The notes: generated by a model not told the origin, from the sequence alone. Shown: positions 15,577 through 25,519, counted from the first letter of the stretch. The stretch is DNA of 37,796 bases from Methylacidimicrobium tartarophylax (GCF_902143375.2 NZ_CABFVA020000079.1:1-37796), one strand, 5' to 3'. A program made the numbers and translations.

Positions 15577-16404
15577 ATGAGTACCGTAGAAAAAGAGACG
15601 GGCGAACTGGTCTGCATTCGCCGCTTTCCGGTCAAGTCGATGCGGGGCGAGGAGCTCGCTGCGGTGCGAGTCGGATCCCAAGGCCTGGTCGGCGATCGTC
15701 GCTTTGCCTTCCAGGATATGGAGACCGGAAAGTTCGTCAGCGCCAAGTACCCGGCGAAATGGGGCAAGATCTTCGACCTCCCGGTTTCTTGGGTCCGCTC
15801 CCCGGAAGAGTCGGAAGAGCCGGTCGTCCGCTTCCAGCTTCCGGGAGGGGAGTGGCGGCGGAGCGATGATCCCTCGTCGGCGGAGGTGTTCGGGGCTCTC
15901 TTCGGCAGGAAGGTGGCACTGCTCGCCTCTGCGCAGGAGACCGGCAGCCTGGAGGAGTACTGGCCCGATATCGAAGGGTTGGCCCACCGCGAGGCGACGA
16001 CCGATGAGAAGATGCCGCCCGGCACCTTCTTTGACGCTGCGCCGATCCACCTCGTCACGACCGCCACCCTCCGAACGCTGCGGGAGCTCTATCCGGAAGG
16101 CCTCTTCGAGGCCCGCCGGTTTCGGCCCAATTTCGTGGTCGCCCTCCCGGAGGGAGAGCGGGGTTTTGTGGAGAATCGCTGGATCGGAAAGCGGATCCGG
16201 ATCGGCGACTCGGTTCGGCTCGAGATCACGATGGGTTGCGGTCGTTGTGTCATGACGACCCTTCCTCAAGGGGATCTTCCCCGGGATCCGGGCATTCTTC
16301 GTACCGCGGCCCGCCACAACCACGCCGAGGTCGGCGTCTACGCGAAGGTCCTCTCCGAAGGTTGGGTCTGGAGCGGAGCCCCGGTCGAAGTAGAAGAGAG
16401 CTGA
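15577..16404 (+). CDS. MOSC domain protein, YcbX-like
   Basis: A 275-residue protein with an N-terminal MOSC_N beta-barrel (ELVCIRRFPVKSMRGEELAAVRVGSQGLVGDRRFAF) and a C-terminal MOSC domain (RRFRPNFVV, WIGKRIRIGDSVRLEITMGCGRCVMTT). The Cys pair in GCGRCVMTT includes the residue expected to bind the molybdenum cofactor sulfur. Related YcbX and mARC proteins reduce N-hydroxylated compounds or handle Moco sulfur. I use the ATG at 15577 with GAGAGGAAAA upstream; an earlier start at 15535 would add 14 polar residues. A lone gene, divergent from the thioredoxin-like gene with a gap of about 140 bases. Confidence 0.87.
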   Translation: MSTVEKETGELVCIRRFPVKSMRGEELAAVRVGSQGLVGDRRFAFQDMETGKFVSAKYPAKWGKIFDLPVSWVRSPEESEEPVVRFQLPGGEWRRSDDPSSAEVFGALFGRKVALLASAQETGSLEEYWPDIEGLAHREATTDEKMPPGTFFDAAPIHLVTTATLRTLRELYPEGLFEARRFRPNFVVALPEGERGFVENRWIGKRIRIGDSVRLEITMGCGRCVMTTLPQGDLPRDPGILRTAARHNHAEVGVYAKVLSEGWVWSGAPVEVEES

Positions 16405-16438
16405 CCGACTGAGCCGAGCCCGATTGGCTCCGCTATCG

Positions 16439-16876
16439 TTATTTCCCGGGCGTGGCGTTCGGGTTCGCAGCGCCAGGAAGAAGACAGCCTTTCTGTTTCC
16501 GCCACCGCTCCAGCAAGCCGGCCAGCAGGGATCCCAGGAAGCCGCCGGCCACATCGGCTGCCCAATCGCGAGGATCGGGCGTCCGGCCCGGAATGAGCCG
16601 CTGGTAGTTTTCATCGATCGCCCCGAGCAGGGCAACGGCGGCAACCGCCCAAGGCGTGCTTCCGACGGCCCGCCGGGCAAGCAGCCCGGCGCCCGAGTAG
16701 GCGGTGGCGTGGAGGAGCTTGTCGTTCACGTGGTTGAGTTCCTGCGGCAGCTTGGGCCCCGGGATGCTCGAGAGGGAGAGGAGGAGCAGGGCATAGAGGA
16801 AAAAGGCGATCCATCGGAGGGACCGCCTTCCCGAAATCCCCGGCGTGGGAGTCGTCTGTTTGGAGGTGGGGCTCAC
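16439..16876 (-). CDS. VanZ-like membrane protein
   Basis: A 145-residue protein with about four hydrophobic segments. The VanZ signature is LRWIAFFLYALLLLSLSSIPG, then NDKLLHATAYSGAGLLARRA, LLGAIDENYQRLIPGRTPDPRDWAADVAGGFLGSLLA. The conserved acidic E in the DE(N)YQ motif and the RxxDxxD-like stretch are present. It starts at the GTG at 16876, which overlaps the stop codon of the NusG-like gene (GTGA), so the pair is translationally coupled. VanZ proteins are linked to teicoplanin resistance in Gram-positives, but many sit with surface-polysaccharide genes; here the NusG partner hints at the latter. Confidence 0.83.
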   Translation of the reverse strand: MSPTSKQTTPTPGISGRRSLRWIAFFLYALLLLSLSSIPGPKLPQELNHVNDKLLHATAYSGAGLLARRAVGSTPWAVAAVALLGAIDENYQRLIPGRTPDPRDWAADVAGGFLGSLLAGLLERWRKQKGCLLPGAANPNATPGK

Positions 16877-17475
16877 GAAGCGGACTTGCCTTTCCCCGGG
16901 GTCGGTACCCCCAGGCTTTCCAGGACGCTCTTTCGGGTCGCCCGCAAGTCGGGGAGCACGACGTCGGAAGAGGAGACCTCGGTCTCGATCTGGCGGCCGA
17001 GCCAATCGAGGAGGATCCGGACCCGTTCCTTGCCGGGGAGGAATTTCCGGACGACCGCGTCAAGACCGCGAAAAGGGCCGGTGCCGATTTTGACCTCCAT
17101 GCCCGGCTCCAGGTTGGATTCCAAGGTGATCTGGTGGTCGGGGCCGAGAAGCTGACGGAGCTGGTCGGTGGCGGAGCAGGGGATCAAGGGGTAGCGTCCG
17201 CCGAAGTGGACGATCTTCGCCACTCCTTGTGCATAGCGGACGGCGTTGAGGCGCAAGAGCGGCTCGAAGCAGGCAAAAAGATAGCCGGGGAAGAGAGGCT
17301 CGGTGGTCCACGCCTGCTTGTCTTTGCGCAGGCGGCGATAGCGGATCAAGGGCAAGAGCGACTCCACATCCTCGAATTGGAGAAGAGATTGGTGGGCGAT
17401 CCGCTCGCGCTTGGGTTGCGTCTGCACACAGAACCACAACCGCAGGCCCGGGGGAAATATCGTCTGGTCCGGCAT
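16873..17475 (-). CDS. NusG paralogue, RfaH/UpxY-like transcription antiterminator
   Basis: A 200-residue protein with an N-terminal NGN domain (LRLWFCVQTQPKRERIAHQSL with the conserved W-F-V-x-T pattern, then EPLFPGYLFACFE) and a C-terminal KOW motif (LEPGMEVKIGTGPFRGLDAVV). These specialised NusG paralogues bind paused RNA polymerase and help transcribe long operons, commonly for polysaccharide synthesis. It starts at the ATG at 17475 (MPDQTIF); residues further upstream in frame are low-complexity. It shares the GTGA junction with the VanZ gene. No housekeeping neighbours (secE, rplK) are present, so this is not nusG itself. No polysaccharide operon lies in the window. Confidence 0.87.
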   Translation of the reverse strand: MPDQTIFPPGLRLWFCVQTQPKRERIAHQSLLQFEDVESLLPLIRYRRLRKDKQAWTTEPLFPGYLFACFEPLLRLNAVRYAQGVAKIVHFGGRYPLIPCSATDQLRQLLGPDHQITLESNLEPGMEVKIGTGPFRGLDAVVRKFLPGKERVRILLDWLGRQIETEVSSSDVVLPDLRATRKSVLESLGVPTPGKGKSAS

Positions 17476-17723
17476 CGGACAAAGAGGCCGGAAGATCGCG
17501 ACCGATCCGGCTCTGCTTGCGGCGGCTTGAGGATTAGCGCGGGAAGGGGGAAACGTCAAGGGAAGAGAGCGGGGCCGCAAGGGAGGGGCGGTCCTACCGT
17601 GTCCCGCCGCGGCATCCCTCTGCGTGATCCTCTCCCCGCCTGCCGAAGCCCGCCAGGCCTGCTCCCGGTGCACCAAAACATTACGCTTGCACCAGCTCCG
17701 TTTTGACCCCTAAGAGAAGCAGT

Positions 17724-17897
17724 ATGAAACCATTGACGATGCTCTCCCTTCTGTCCGTTTTGTTGTTCAGCGTCGCCGGACCGCTCCACGCCGATTCCAT
17801 GCTCGCAAAGAAGAAGGCCTCCTGCGCCTGTGCGGAAAAGTGCGCGAAGAAAGAGGCCTGCGCGGTCCATAAGCATAAGGATTGCGACTGTTCCTGA
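17724..17897 (+). CDS. Small exported Cys-rich, putative metal-binding protein
   Basis: A 57-residue protein. Residues 1-23 form a Sec signal (MKPLTMLSLLSVLLFSVAGPLHA), followed by a short mature part rich in Cys, Lys and His: CACAEKCAKKEACAVHKHKDCDC. Six to seven Cys and two His in about 25 residues suggest metal binding (copper, zinc) or iron-sulfur storage outside the cytoplasm, but I do not recognise a family. AAGAGAAG precedes the ATG at 17724. It stands alone, divergent from the NusG-like gene. Too short for firm assignment; codon pattern and signal peptide argue that it is real. Confidence 0.7.
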   Translation: MKPLTMLSLLSVLLFSVAGPLHADSMLAKKKASCACAEKCAKKEACAVHKHKDCDCS

Positions 17898-18032
17898 TCG
17901 CGGAGCCGGAAACGGATCTCTCCTTTCGCGGGCGGTCCAAGCGGCCGCCCGCGCCGTTCCTCCTGCAGAGGAACGCTCTCCCCGTCGATCGTGAGCCATG
18001 GCCCTGGGGGAGGGGTCGATCGAGGATCGCGG

Positions 18033-18069
18033 TCTCTCGGGTACGAACTGGGTCAGACAGGCAGGCGGG
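18033..18069. repeat. Dispersed 37-nt repeat, copy 3 (divergent)
   Basis: Matches copy 1 (27-63) at 28 of 37 positions, including an identical run CTCGGGTACGAACT (copy 1 positions 30-43). It lies in the gap of about 210 bases between the Cys-rich small gene and the acetyltransferase, not inside a gene. The gap holds nothing else I can identify. Confidence 0.5.
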
Positions 18070-18107
18070 AGGCCTGAAGAGGGACTGTGCACTCCCAGCC
18101 GGAGCGC

Positions 18108-18674
18108 TCAAGGGGTTGATGTTCCTTGCAGGACCAGTCGCAAGGGAATCATCGTCGATTGGGTGAACCCGAACTTCTCGTAGAACCCCCGGGCCTCTGC
18201 GTTCCGGGCATCGGTGAGCAGAGTCACTCGAGCGCATTGCCGTTCCCGGCAGAGCTGAAGCGCCCTCGCGAGAAGGGCGCTGCCGACCCCGGCTCCCCGT
18301 CGAGCCGGATCGATGACCATGTCTTCCAGGATGGCGACGCGAGCCCCGAGGGCGGTGGAAACCGAGTAGAGAAGGCTCACCATCCCGATCGGTCGTCCGT
18401 CTTCCTCTGCGAGCATGATTTCTCCGATCTGCGGATCGGAGAGGATCGCCCGTAAGCCCTGCTCCTGGAGTGCGCCATTCGGCGTAAATTCCTCTTCCTG
18501 GGAGAAGAGGATTTCCAGGAGACGGACGAGGACCGGGATGTCCTCGCTCGTTGCCATTCTCAGGTTCAACTCCGTCTTTGTAGCTCGCCCTTCCCGGCCG
18601 AACAATGTCGCAGACAGGCAACGCGCTCTGCTCCCTCGGTTTCCCTTGGGACCGGAGTTTCTTCGAGCTGCCAT
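18108..18674 (-). CDS. GNAT family N-acetyltransferase
   Basis: A GCN5-type acetyltransferase using acetyl-CoA. Family features run from LNLRMATSEDIPVLVRLLEILF through IGMVSLLYSV, ILEDMVIDPARRGAGVGSALLARALQLC (motif A with R-R-G-A-G-V-G pyrophosphate loop) and ARGFYEKFGF (motif B). The substrate is unknown. The first ATG (18674) adds about 37 low-complexity basic residues; the fold itself begins near 18569, where a TTG could be the true start, while the ATG at 18557 would cut into strand 1. Left end borders the repeat-containing gap. Single gene, divergent from the ATPase operon. Confidence 0.83.
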   Translation of the reverse strand: MAARRNSGPKGNRGSRARCLSATLFGREGRATKTELNLRMATSEDIPVLVRLLEILFSQEEEFTPNGALQEQGLRAILSDPQIGEIMLAEEDGRPIGMVSLLYSVSTALGARVAILEDMVIDPARRGAGVGSALLARALQLCRERQCARVTLLTDARNAEARGFYEKFGFTQSTMIPLRLVLQGTSTP

Positions 18675-18687
18675 TGCGGCTGACTCT

Positions 18688-18780
18688 TACAACGGGCGAA
18701 GCGGTCTCGCCGGGCAGCTCGCCTTCGTGGAGGTTGCGGCTAATGAGATAATTGCTCGTTTGCTGTGGCAGTTTGACTAA
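18688..18780 (+). pseudogene. Possible cytochrome P450 C-terminal scrap
   Basis: The frame ends YNGRSGLAGQLAF, VEVAANEIIARLLWQFD and a stop. This recalls the P450 heme-loop and L-helix region (GxRxCxGxxLAxxEx...ILARLLxxFD), but the heme-ligand Cys is replaced by Gly and nothing upstream fits the family. I regard it as a small degenerate remnant; chance resemblance is possible. Confidence 0.3.
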
Positions 18781-18831
18781 AAAAGGCGCAAGATTCCGTT
18801 GGAACGCGGCGACTGTCGCTTGGGAGATGTC

Positions 18832-20148
18832 ATGATCGTCAAAGTCGCTCTGGAAAACTGGAAGTCCTTCCGCGATCGGGTCGAATTTTCGATGGTCGCG
18901 AGCTCGGAACGCCAGCATGGAAACCGGGTGCCCCAGGTTCGCAAATACCGGACAAGGGTACTGCCGATCGCCGCATTTTACGGCGGCAACGCGTCCGGCA
19001 AGAGCAACTTCTTTCAAGCGCTGCAATTCGCAAAGAGGCTGGTCGTCCAAAGAATCGACCCGGATGACGTGATCCCGGTCGTGCCGTTCGGACAGGATGC
19101 GAAATGGGTGGAGCAACCGTCGCGTTTCCGCTTCGAACTGCTGATCGACGAGACCATCTACGAGTTCAGCTTTGCGGTGACCCAAAAGGAGGTGGTGGAG
19201 GAAAAGCTGGTGGTCAACGGCGCCAGAACGGAAACGGTGCTTTACGACCGGCGTAACGGGAAGCCCAATTTTGACCAGATCCTCGCGGAGGATCCGCGTC
19301 TCCAATTTGTCTTTGAAGGAACCCGGGAAAATCAGCTTTTCCTGAGCAACTCCGTATCCCAGAAAGTGGTTCGGTTCCGACCAGTCTATGACTGGTTCCG
19401 GAAGAACCTCGTGCTCATCGGACCCGATTCACGCTTTGCTGGCGTGGCACGGTTGCTCGATCCGGAGGAACGGCTTTCTTCGGCCGTGGCGGAAAAGCTA
19501 TGGGAGCTCGATACCGGGATCGCCCGCCTGGGCGGGGAGGAGATTCCGCTAGAGGCGGTTCCGCTTCTCGAAAAGGTTCGGAGCGATCTCGAGCGGCTGG
19601 CAGAGGGCAAAACCGTCTACTTGCCTTATAGCCCAGCGGAACAATTGGTCGTGAGCCGCAAAGCCGGAAAGCTTACCGTCCAGAAGGTCGTCGCGTATCA
19701 TCCGAAGGCGGATGGTGGGGAGGCGAGGTTCAACCTCGGTCAGGAATCGGATGGCACCCAACGGGTCATCGACCTCCTTCCCGCTTTTTTGGATCTGTCG
19801 GACCAGGATTCGAAGCGGGTCTATGTGATCGATGAGGTGGACCGCAGCCTGCACACCCTGCTCATCCGCCGGTTGGTCGAGGCCTATCTTGCGGGCTGCT
19901 CCACCCAGAGCAGAAGGCAGCTGCTCTTGACGACCCATGACGTCCTGCTCATGGACCAGGAACTCCTGCGCCGCGACGAAATGTGGGTGACGGAGAGGGA
20001 TGCCGGCGGGGTCTCCAAGCTGTTTTCGTTCAGCGACTACAAGGACGTCCGCTACGACAAGGATATCCGGAAGAGCTACTTGCAGGGTCGACTGGGGGGG
20101 ATTCCCCGGATTCTCTTGCAAGGCGCTTTGAGCGACTCGTGCCTCTAG
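18832..20148 (+). CDS. AAA15-type ATPase, RloA-like, probable defence module ATPase
   Basis: A 438-residue ABC/SMC-type ATPase without a transporter. MIVKVALENWKSFRDRVEFSM opens it, Walker A is GGNASGKS (51-58), the signature-like block is NLGQESDGTQRVIDLLPAFLDL, Walker B and D-loop are VYVIDEVDRSLHTLLIRRL, and the H-loop is LLLTTHD. This is the AAA15/AAA21 pattern of RloA and OLD-like ATPases. The ATG at 18832 follows GGGAG. The next gene is RloB-like, giving the known rloA-rloB pair originally noticed within type I restriction loci. In analogous systems (OLD, Gabija, PARIS) the ATPase controls a TOPRIM-type effector. No restriction genes are nearby. Confidence 0.87.
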   Translation: MIVKVALENWKSFRDRVEFSMVASSERQHGNRVPQVRKYRTRVLPIAAFYGGNASGKSNFFQALQFAKRLVVQRIDPDDVIPVVPFGQDAKWVEQPSRFRFELLIDETIYEFSFAVTQKEVVEEKLVVNGARTETVLYDRRNGKPNFDQILAEDPRLQFVFEGTRENQLFLSNSVSQKVVRFRPVYDWFRKNLVLIGPDSRFAGVARLLDPEERLSSAVAEKLWELDTGIARLGGEEIPLEAVPLLEKVRSDLERLAEGKTVYLPYSPAEQLVVSRKAGKLTVQKVVAYHPKADGGEARFNLGQESDGTQRVIDLLPAFLDLSDQDSKRVYVIDEVDRSLHTLLIRRLVEAYLAGCSTQSRRQLLLTTHDVLLMDQELLRRDEMWVTERDAGGVSKLFSFSDYKDVRYDKDIRKSYLQGRLGGIPRILLQGALSDSCL

Positions 20149-20168
20149 GAGACGAGGGGGGTAGGCGG

Positions 20169-20767
20169 GTGCGGCGCAAAATGCGGAAATTTCGTAGATG
20201 TGGGCGTGAGCTCCCTTACCGGAAGCTCTACGTGATTGCGGCCGAAGGTGAGCGGACCGAACCGCAGTACTTTTCCCTGTTTAAGGGGGATCGCCGATCC
20301 GAGTGCACTGCCTCAAGGTCGGTCGCGAAAGCTCGCCCCGGCAAGTCTTGAAACGGATGAGGTGTTATCTGCAAAAGGAACGGCTGAAGTCCACCGACGA
20401 GGCCTGGCTCGTGGTGGACAAGGATCAGTGGACGGATCCGCAGTTGGCCGAACTTCATGCATGGGCAGGGCAGAGCCAGAATTACGGTTTTGCGGTAAGC
20501 AACCCGAAGTTCGAGTATTGGTTGCTGCTTCATTTCGAGAAGGGAAATGGCGTAACCCGTTCAAGCGATTGCAATCACCGCTTGCGGACGCACCTTCCGA
20601 ATTACGACAAAAGGATCGATCCACGCCGCTTCACCCGGGAGCGAATCCTCGACGCCATAAAGAGAGCCAAGGAGCGCGACGTTCCTCCCTGCGAGGATTG
20701 GCCGCGATCCTTCGGCACGACGGTTTACAAGCTGGTCGAAAGCATTCTGGGTTACTCGCCCCCTTGA
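20169..20767 (+). pseudogene. RloB-like protein gene with a one-base frameshift
   Basis: Two frames together give one RloB protein of about 199 residues. The first (from GTG 20169) reads ELPYRKLYVIAAEGERTEPQYFSLFKG; the second reads IRVHCLKVGRESSPRQVLKRM, VVDKDQWTD, SNPKFEYWLLLHFEKGNG and SFGTTVYKLVESIL. The switch falls near the five-G run at about 20284-20288: one more G would restore LFKGGSPIRVHCLKVG. RloB typically has the EGERTExxYF, DKD and SNPxFExWLLLHF motifs, all present. As written, translation would stop at 20351. This may be a real mutation, phase variation at the G tract, or an assembly error. It follows the ATPase by 20 bases, with a GA-rich ribosome site. Confidence 0.8.
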
Positions 20768-20883
20768 CGGTCGGCGTCTCCTCCCGCTCTTCGCTCTTGG
20801 CAAAAGCCTTCCGAAAGGGATCCCCAGCTTCCTGGCCATAACGAAACGCGATCGGATCATAAGAAACCATTATTTCCATCATC

Positions 20884-20897
20884 AGCGCTTAAGCGCT
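20884..20897. promoter_or_regulatory. 14-bp perfect palindrome upstream of formate dehydrogenase
   Basis: AGCGCTTAAGCGCT is a perfect palindrome centred about 75 bases before the formate dehydrogenase ATG, in an otherwise gene-free stretch of about 200 bases. It is a plausible operator or mRNA leader hairpin; no known regulator motif is recognised. Confidence 0.4.
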
Positions 20898-20965
20898 TAT
20901 GTTTTGGGAGAGGTCGTCCCGGATGGGAGAGCGGCCTTTTTGGGAAACAATGATGGAGAGAAAAA

Positions 20966-22117
20966 ATGAAGATCCTGTGCGTTCTCTACGATGATCCCGT
21001 GAAGGGATATCCCCCTGTCTATGCCCGGGAGACGGTCCCGGCGATCGAGCGTTACCCGGATGGCCAGACGGTACCGAATCCGGAAAGAGTCGACTTTCAG
21101 CCCGGCGAGCTTTTGGGCAGCGTCTCCGGGGCGCTGGGCCTGCGGCGGTTCCTGGAGGAACGGGGACACTCGCTGGTCGTGACCTCGGACAAGGACGGAC
21201 CGAACTCGCGCTTCGAGAAGGAGCTCCCCGACAGCGATGTGGTGATTTCGCAGCCCTTCTGGCCCGCCTATCTGACCAAGGAGCGGATTGCCCGGGCGCC
21301 GAAGCTCAAGCTGGCGATCACGGCCGGGATCGGCTCGGACCATGTCGACTTGAAGGCGGCCAACGAGCGGAACATCACCGTGGCGGAGGTGACCTTTTCC
21401 AACAGCATCAGCGTGGCCGAGCATGTGGTGATGATGATCCTCTCCCTGGTCCGCAACTATCTGCCTTCCCACGACTGGGTGCGGGGCGGGGGTTGGAACA
21501 TCGCCGACTGCGTGGAGCGCGCTTACGACCTCGAAGGAATGCAGGTCGGGACCGTGGCGGCGGGCCGGATCGGCTTGGCGGTGCTGCGGAGGCTCAAGCC
21601 GTTTGATGTCGGTCTCCATTACACGGATCGGCATCGGGTGGCTCCGGAGATCGAGGCGGAACTGGGCCTCACCTACCATCCCGACGCGGCGTCGATGGTT
21701 CCCCACTGCGACGTCGTCACGATCAACTGTCCGCTCCATCCGGAGACCGAGCATCTCTTCAATGACGCGATGCTGGCCAAGATGAAACGGGGAACCTATC
21801 TGGTCAACACGGCTCGGGCGAAGATCTGCGACCGGGATGCGATCGTCCGGGCCTTGGAGAGCGGTCAACTCGCGGGTTATGCGGGAGATGTCTGGTTTCC
21901 GCAGCCGGCTCCCAAGGATCATCCGTGGCGGACGATGCCGCATGAGGGGATGACTCCGCACATCTCGGGGACGACTCTTTCCGCCCAGGCCCGTTATGCG
22001 GCCGGAGTGCGGGAGATCCTGGAATGCTGGTTCGCCGGGAAGCCGATCCGCAAGGAATACCTGATCACCGAAGGGGGGAAGCTGGCCGGCGTGGGCGCCC
22101 GCTCGTACAGCGTTTAG
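20966..22117 (+). CDS. fdh: NAD-dependent formate dehydrogenase
   Basis: A 383-residue cofactor-free formate dehydrogenase of the D-2-hydroxyacid dehydrogenase family: formate + NAD gives CO2 + NADH. The alignment keeps the numbering of the Pseudomonas sp. 101 enzyme: Asn146 (VTFSNSIS), Gly-rich loop GTVAAGRIG (195-203), Asp221 for NAD preference (HYTDRHR), Arg284 (NTARAK), Gln313 (FPQPAP) and catalytic His332 (TPHISG). Residue 145 is Ser where that enzyme has Cys, while Cys255 is kept. GGAGAG precedes the ATG. This is the last, NADH-yielding step of C1 oxidation in methylotrophs. Convergent with the LysR gene, with an 8-base gap. Confidence 0.95.
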   Translation: MKILCVLYDDPVKGYPPVYARETVPAIERYPDGQTVPNPERVDFQPGELLGSVSGALGLRRFLEERGHSLVVTSDKDGPNSRFEKELPDSDVVISQPFWPAYLTKERIARAPKLKLAITAGIGSDHVDLKAANERNITVAEVTFSNSISVAEHVVMMILSLVRNYLPSHDWVRGGGWNIADCVERAYDLEGMQVGTVAAGRIGLAVLRRLKPFDVGLHYTDRHRVAPEIEAELGLTYHPDAASMVPHCDVVTINCPLHPETEHLFNDAMLAKMKRGTYLVNTARAKICDRDAIVRALESGQLAGYAGDVWFPQPAPKDHPWRTMPHEGMTPHISGTTLSAQARYAAGVREILECWFAGKPIRKEYLITEGGKLAGVGARSYSV

Positions 22118-22125
22118 CCGCCTCT

Positions 22126-23127
22126 TCAAACCGGAACGTCGCCGTGGGCCATCGGGTCGGAACTCTGCTGGAGCTGATCCAGGAACGCGGCGGCGGCCGC
22201 AGAGCGTTGCGCCGGAGGGGGAGCGAGGATGGCGAGGCGCCACCACAATCCCTCGGGAGGGTTGATCCGTAGCGCGGCAAGCTCGGGATCCTCCCCCGAG
22301 AGGACGCTCGCCGCGACAAAGCCGATCCCGAGTCCCGCCCGGGCGGCTTCGATGAGACCCTGCGCGCTGGGTAGCTCGGTATGGCCCGGAGGCTCGATCC
22401 GCAGCGTGCCGAAGGCTCTCTCGACCGCCCGGCGGACCCCGGAGTCGGCTTCCCGCCAGAGGACCTTTTCCCCTTGTAGGTGACGGAGCGCCACGCCTGC
22501 GGGAAAGTCGCGCGCAAGCCGGCTCTTCCGCTGGACCACGAGCAGAATCTCTTCCCGGATCCAAGGCGTGCGGACGTAATCCGGCGGAGCGCTCCCCTCC
22601 AGTGGTTCCTCGACAAAGACCAGGTCGAAATCCTCCGCGCGCCCCACAATCTCCCGGGAGGATCCGGTCTCCATCTCGACCCGGATGCCCGGGTACCGAT
22701 CCTGAAAAGCGACCAAGGGGCAGGGGAGGTAGTAGCTCCCGATCGTGACGGTCAGGGCGATCCGGAGCCGGCCTTCGATCCGCCTCTGCAACCGCCGGGC
22801 GAATTCGCGGGCCGCCGCGACCCCTTCGGATACCCGGAGGGCGTGCTTGCGGAGCTCCTCCCCGGCGGGAGTGAGATGAAGATGGCCCTGCTCGAAACGG
22901 CAGAGGGGGTCGCCGACGGCCTCCCGCAGTCTCCGCAACTGAGCCGACACGGCTGCTTGGACGACGTGAAGGCGGCGGGCGGCCAGGCTTACGCTGCCAA
23001 GCTCGGTGATCAGCGCAAAAGCCAACAGGTGGCTCGGTTGGAGATCGGGAAGGTCGGAGGCTTCTCCATCGGCGATCTTGCTCGTGCCGCGTCCGTCCCG
23101 GCTGTGAGAATCGGGGGTGATGTCCAC
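22126..23127 (-). CDS. LysR-family transcriptional regulator
   Basis: A 333-residue LysR regulator. The N-terminal winged helix reads LLAFALITELGSVSLAARRLHVVQAAVSAQLRRLREAVGDPLCRF, and the effector domain starts near LRIALTVTIGSYYLPCPLVAFQDRYPGIRVEMETGSS. The effector half contains GLIEAARAGLGIGFVA, typical of CysB/CbbR-like members. The start is a GTG at 23127; about 30 residues before the HTH are polar and could be a wrong start. It is divergent from katG across 205 bases and convergent with formate dehydrogenase, so katG is the obvious candidate target. OxyR-type Cys residues are not seen in the usual places, so it is not a clear OxyR. Confidence 0.9.
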   Translation of the reverse strand: MDITPDSHSRDGRGTSKIADGEASDLPDLQPSHLLAFALITELGSVSLAARRLHVVQAAVSAQLRRLREAVGDPLCRFEQGHLHLTPAGEELRKHALRVSEGVAAAREFARRLQRRIEGRLRIALTVTIGSYYLPCPLVAFQDRYPGIRVEMETGSSREIVGRAEDFDLVFVEEPLEGSAPPDYVRTPWIREEILLVVQRKSRLARDFPAGVALRHLQGEKVLWREADSGVRRAVERAFGTLRIEPPGHTELPSAQGLIEAARAGLGIGFVAASVLSGEDPELAALRINPPEGLWWRLAILAPPPAQRSAAAAAFLDQLQQSSDPMAHGDVPV

Positions 23128-23231
23128 TAAAGACTACATCTTATCCGTCACCTCTTTACCGAGGCAATCGAAAGCCGTGGTCATCCCGGGCAAGCCGCTT
23201 GCAAGAAAGGCAGGCCAGCTTCCTGGGGATA

Positions 23232-23286
23232 TCCGATCCCCTCCATCGGAAAAATGCATTGTGCTCGTTCGCTTGAATGATATAGG
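23232..23286 (+). promoter_or_regulatory. katG upstream region: inverted repeat and candidate promoter
   Basis: TCCGAT (23232-23237) and ATCGGA (23245-23250) form a 19-nt inverted repeat with a 7-base spacer, a plausible LysR-type site. It is followed by TTGTGC (23259-23264), 16 bases, then TATAGG (23281-23286), a weak -35/-10 pair. The katG ATG is 46 bases further on, after GGGAGGGAG. Confidence 0.35.
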
Positions 23287-23290
23287 ATAG

Positions 23291-25519
<2,229 letters not shown>

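Noticed and set aside
18108-18557. ATG at 18557 as the acetyltransferase start
   Set aside because: It would remove strand beta-1 (LNLR) of the GNAT fold; an upstream start is needed.
20284-20300. Programmed -1 ribosomal frameshift in rloB
   Set aside because: The direction fits, but the zero-frame codons TTT AAG GGG GAT do not give an X XXY YYZ slippery heptamer, and no clear stimulatory hairpin follows. Mutation, phase variation or assembly error is more likely.
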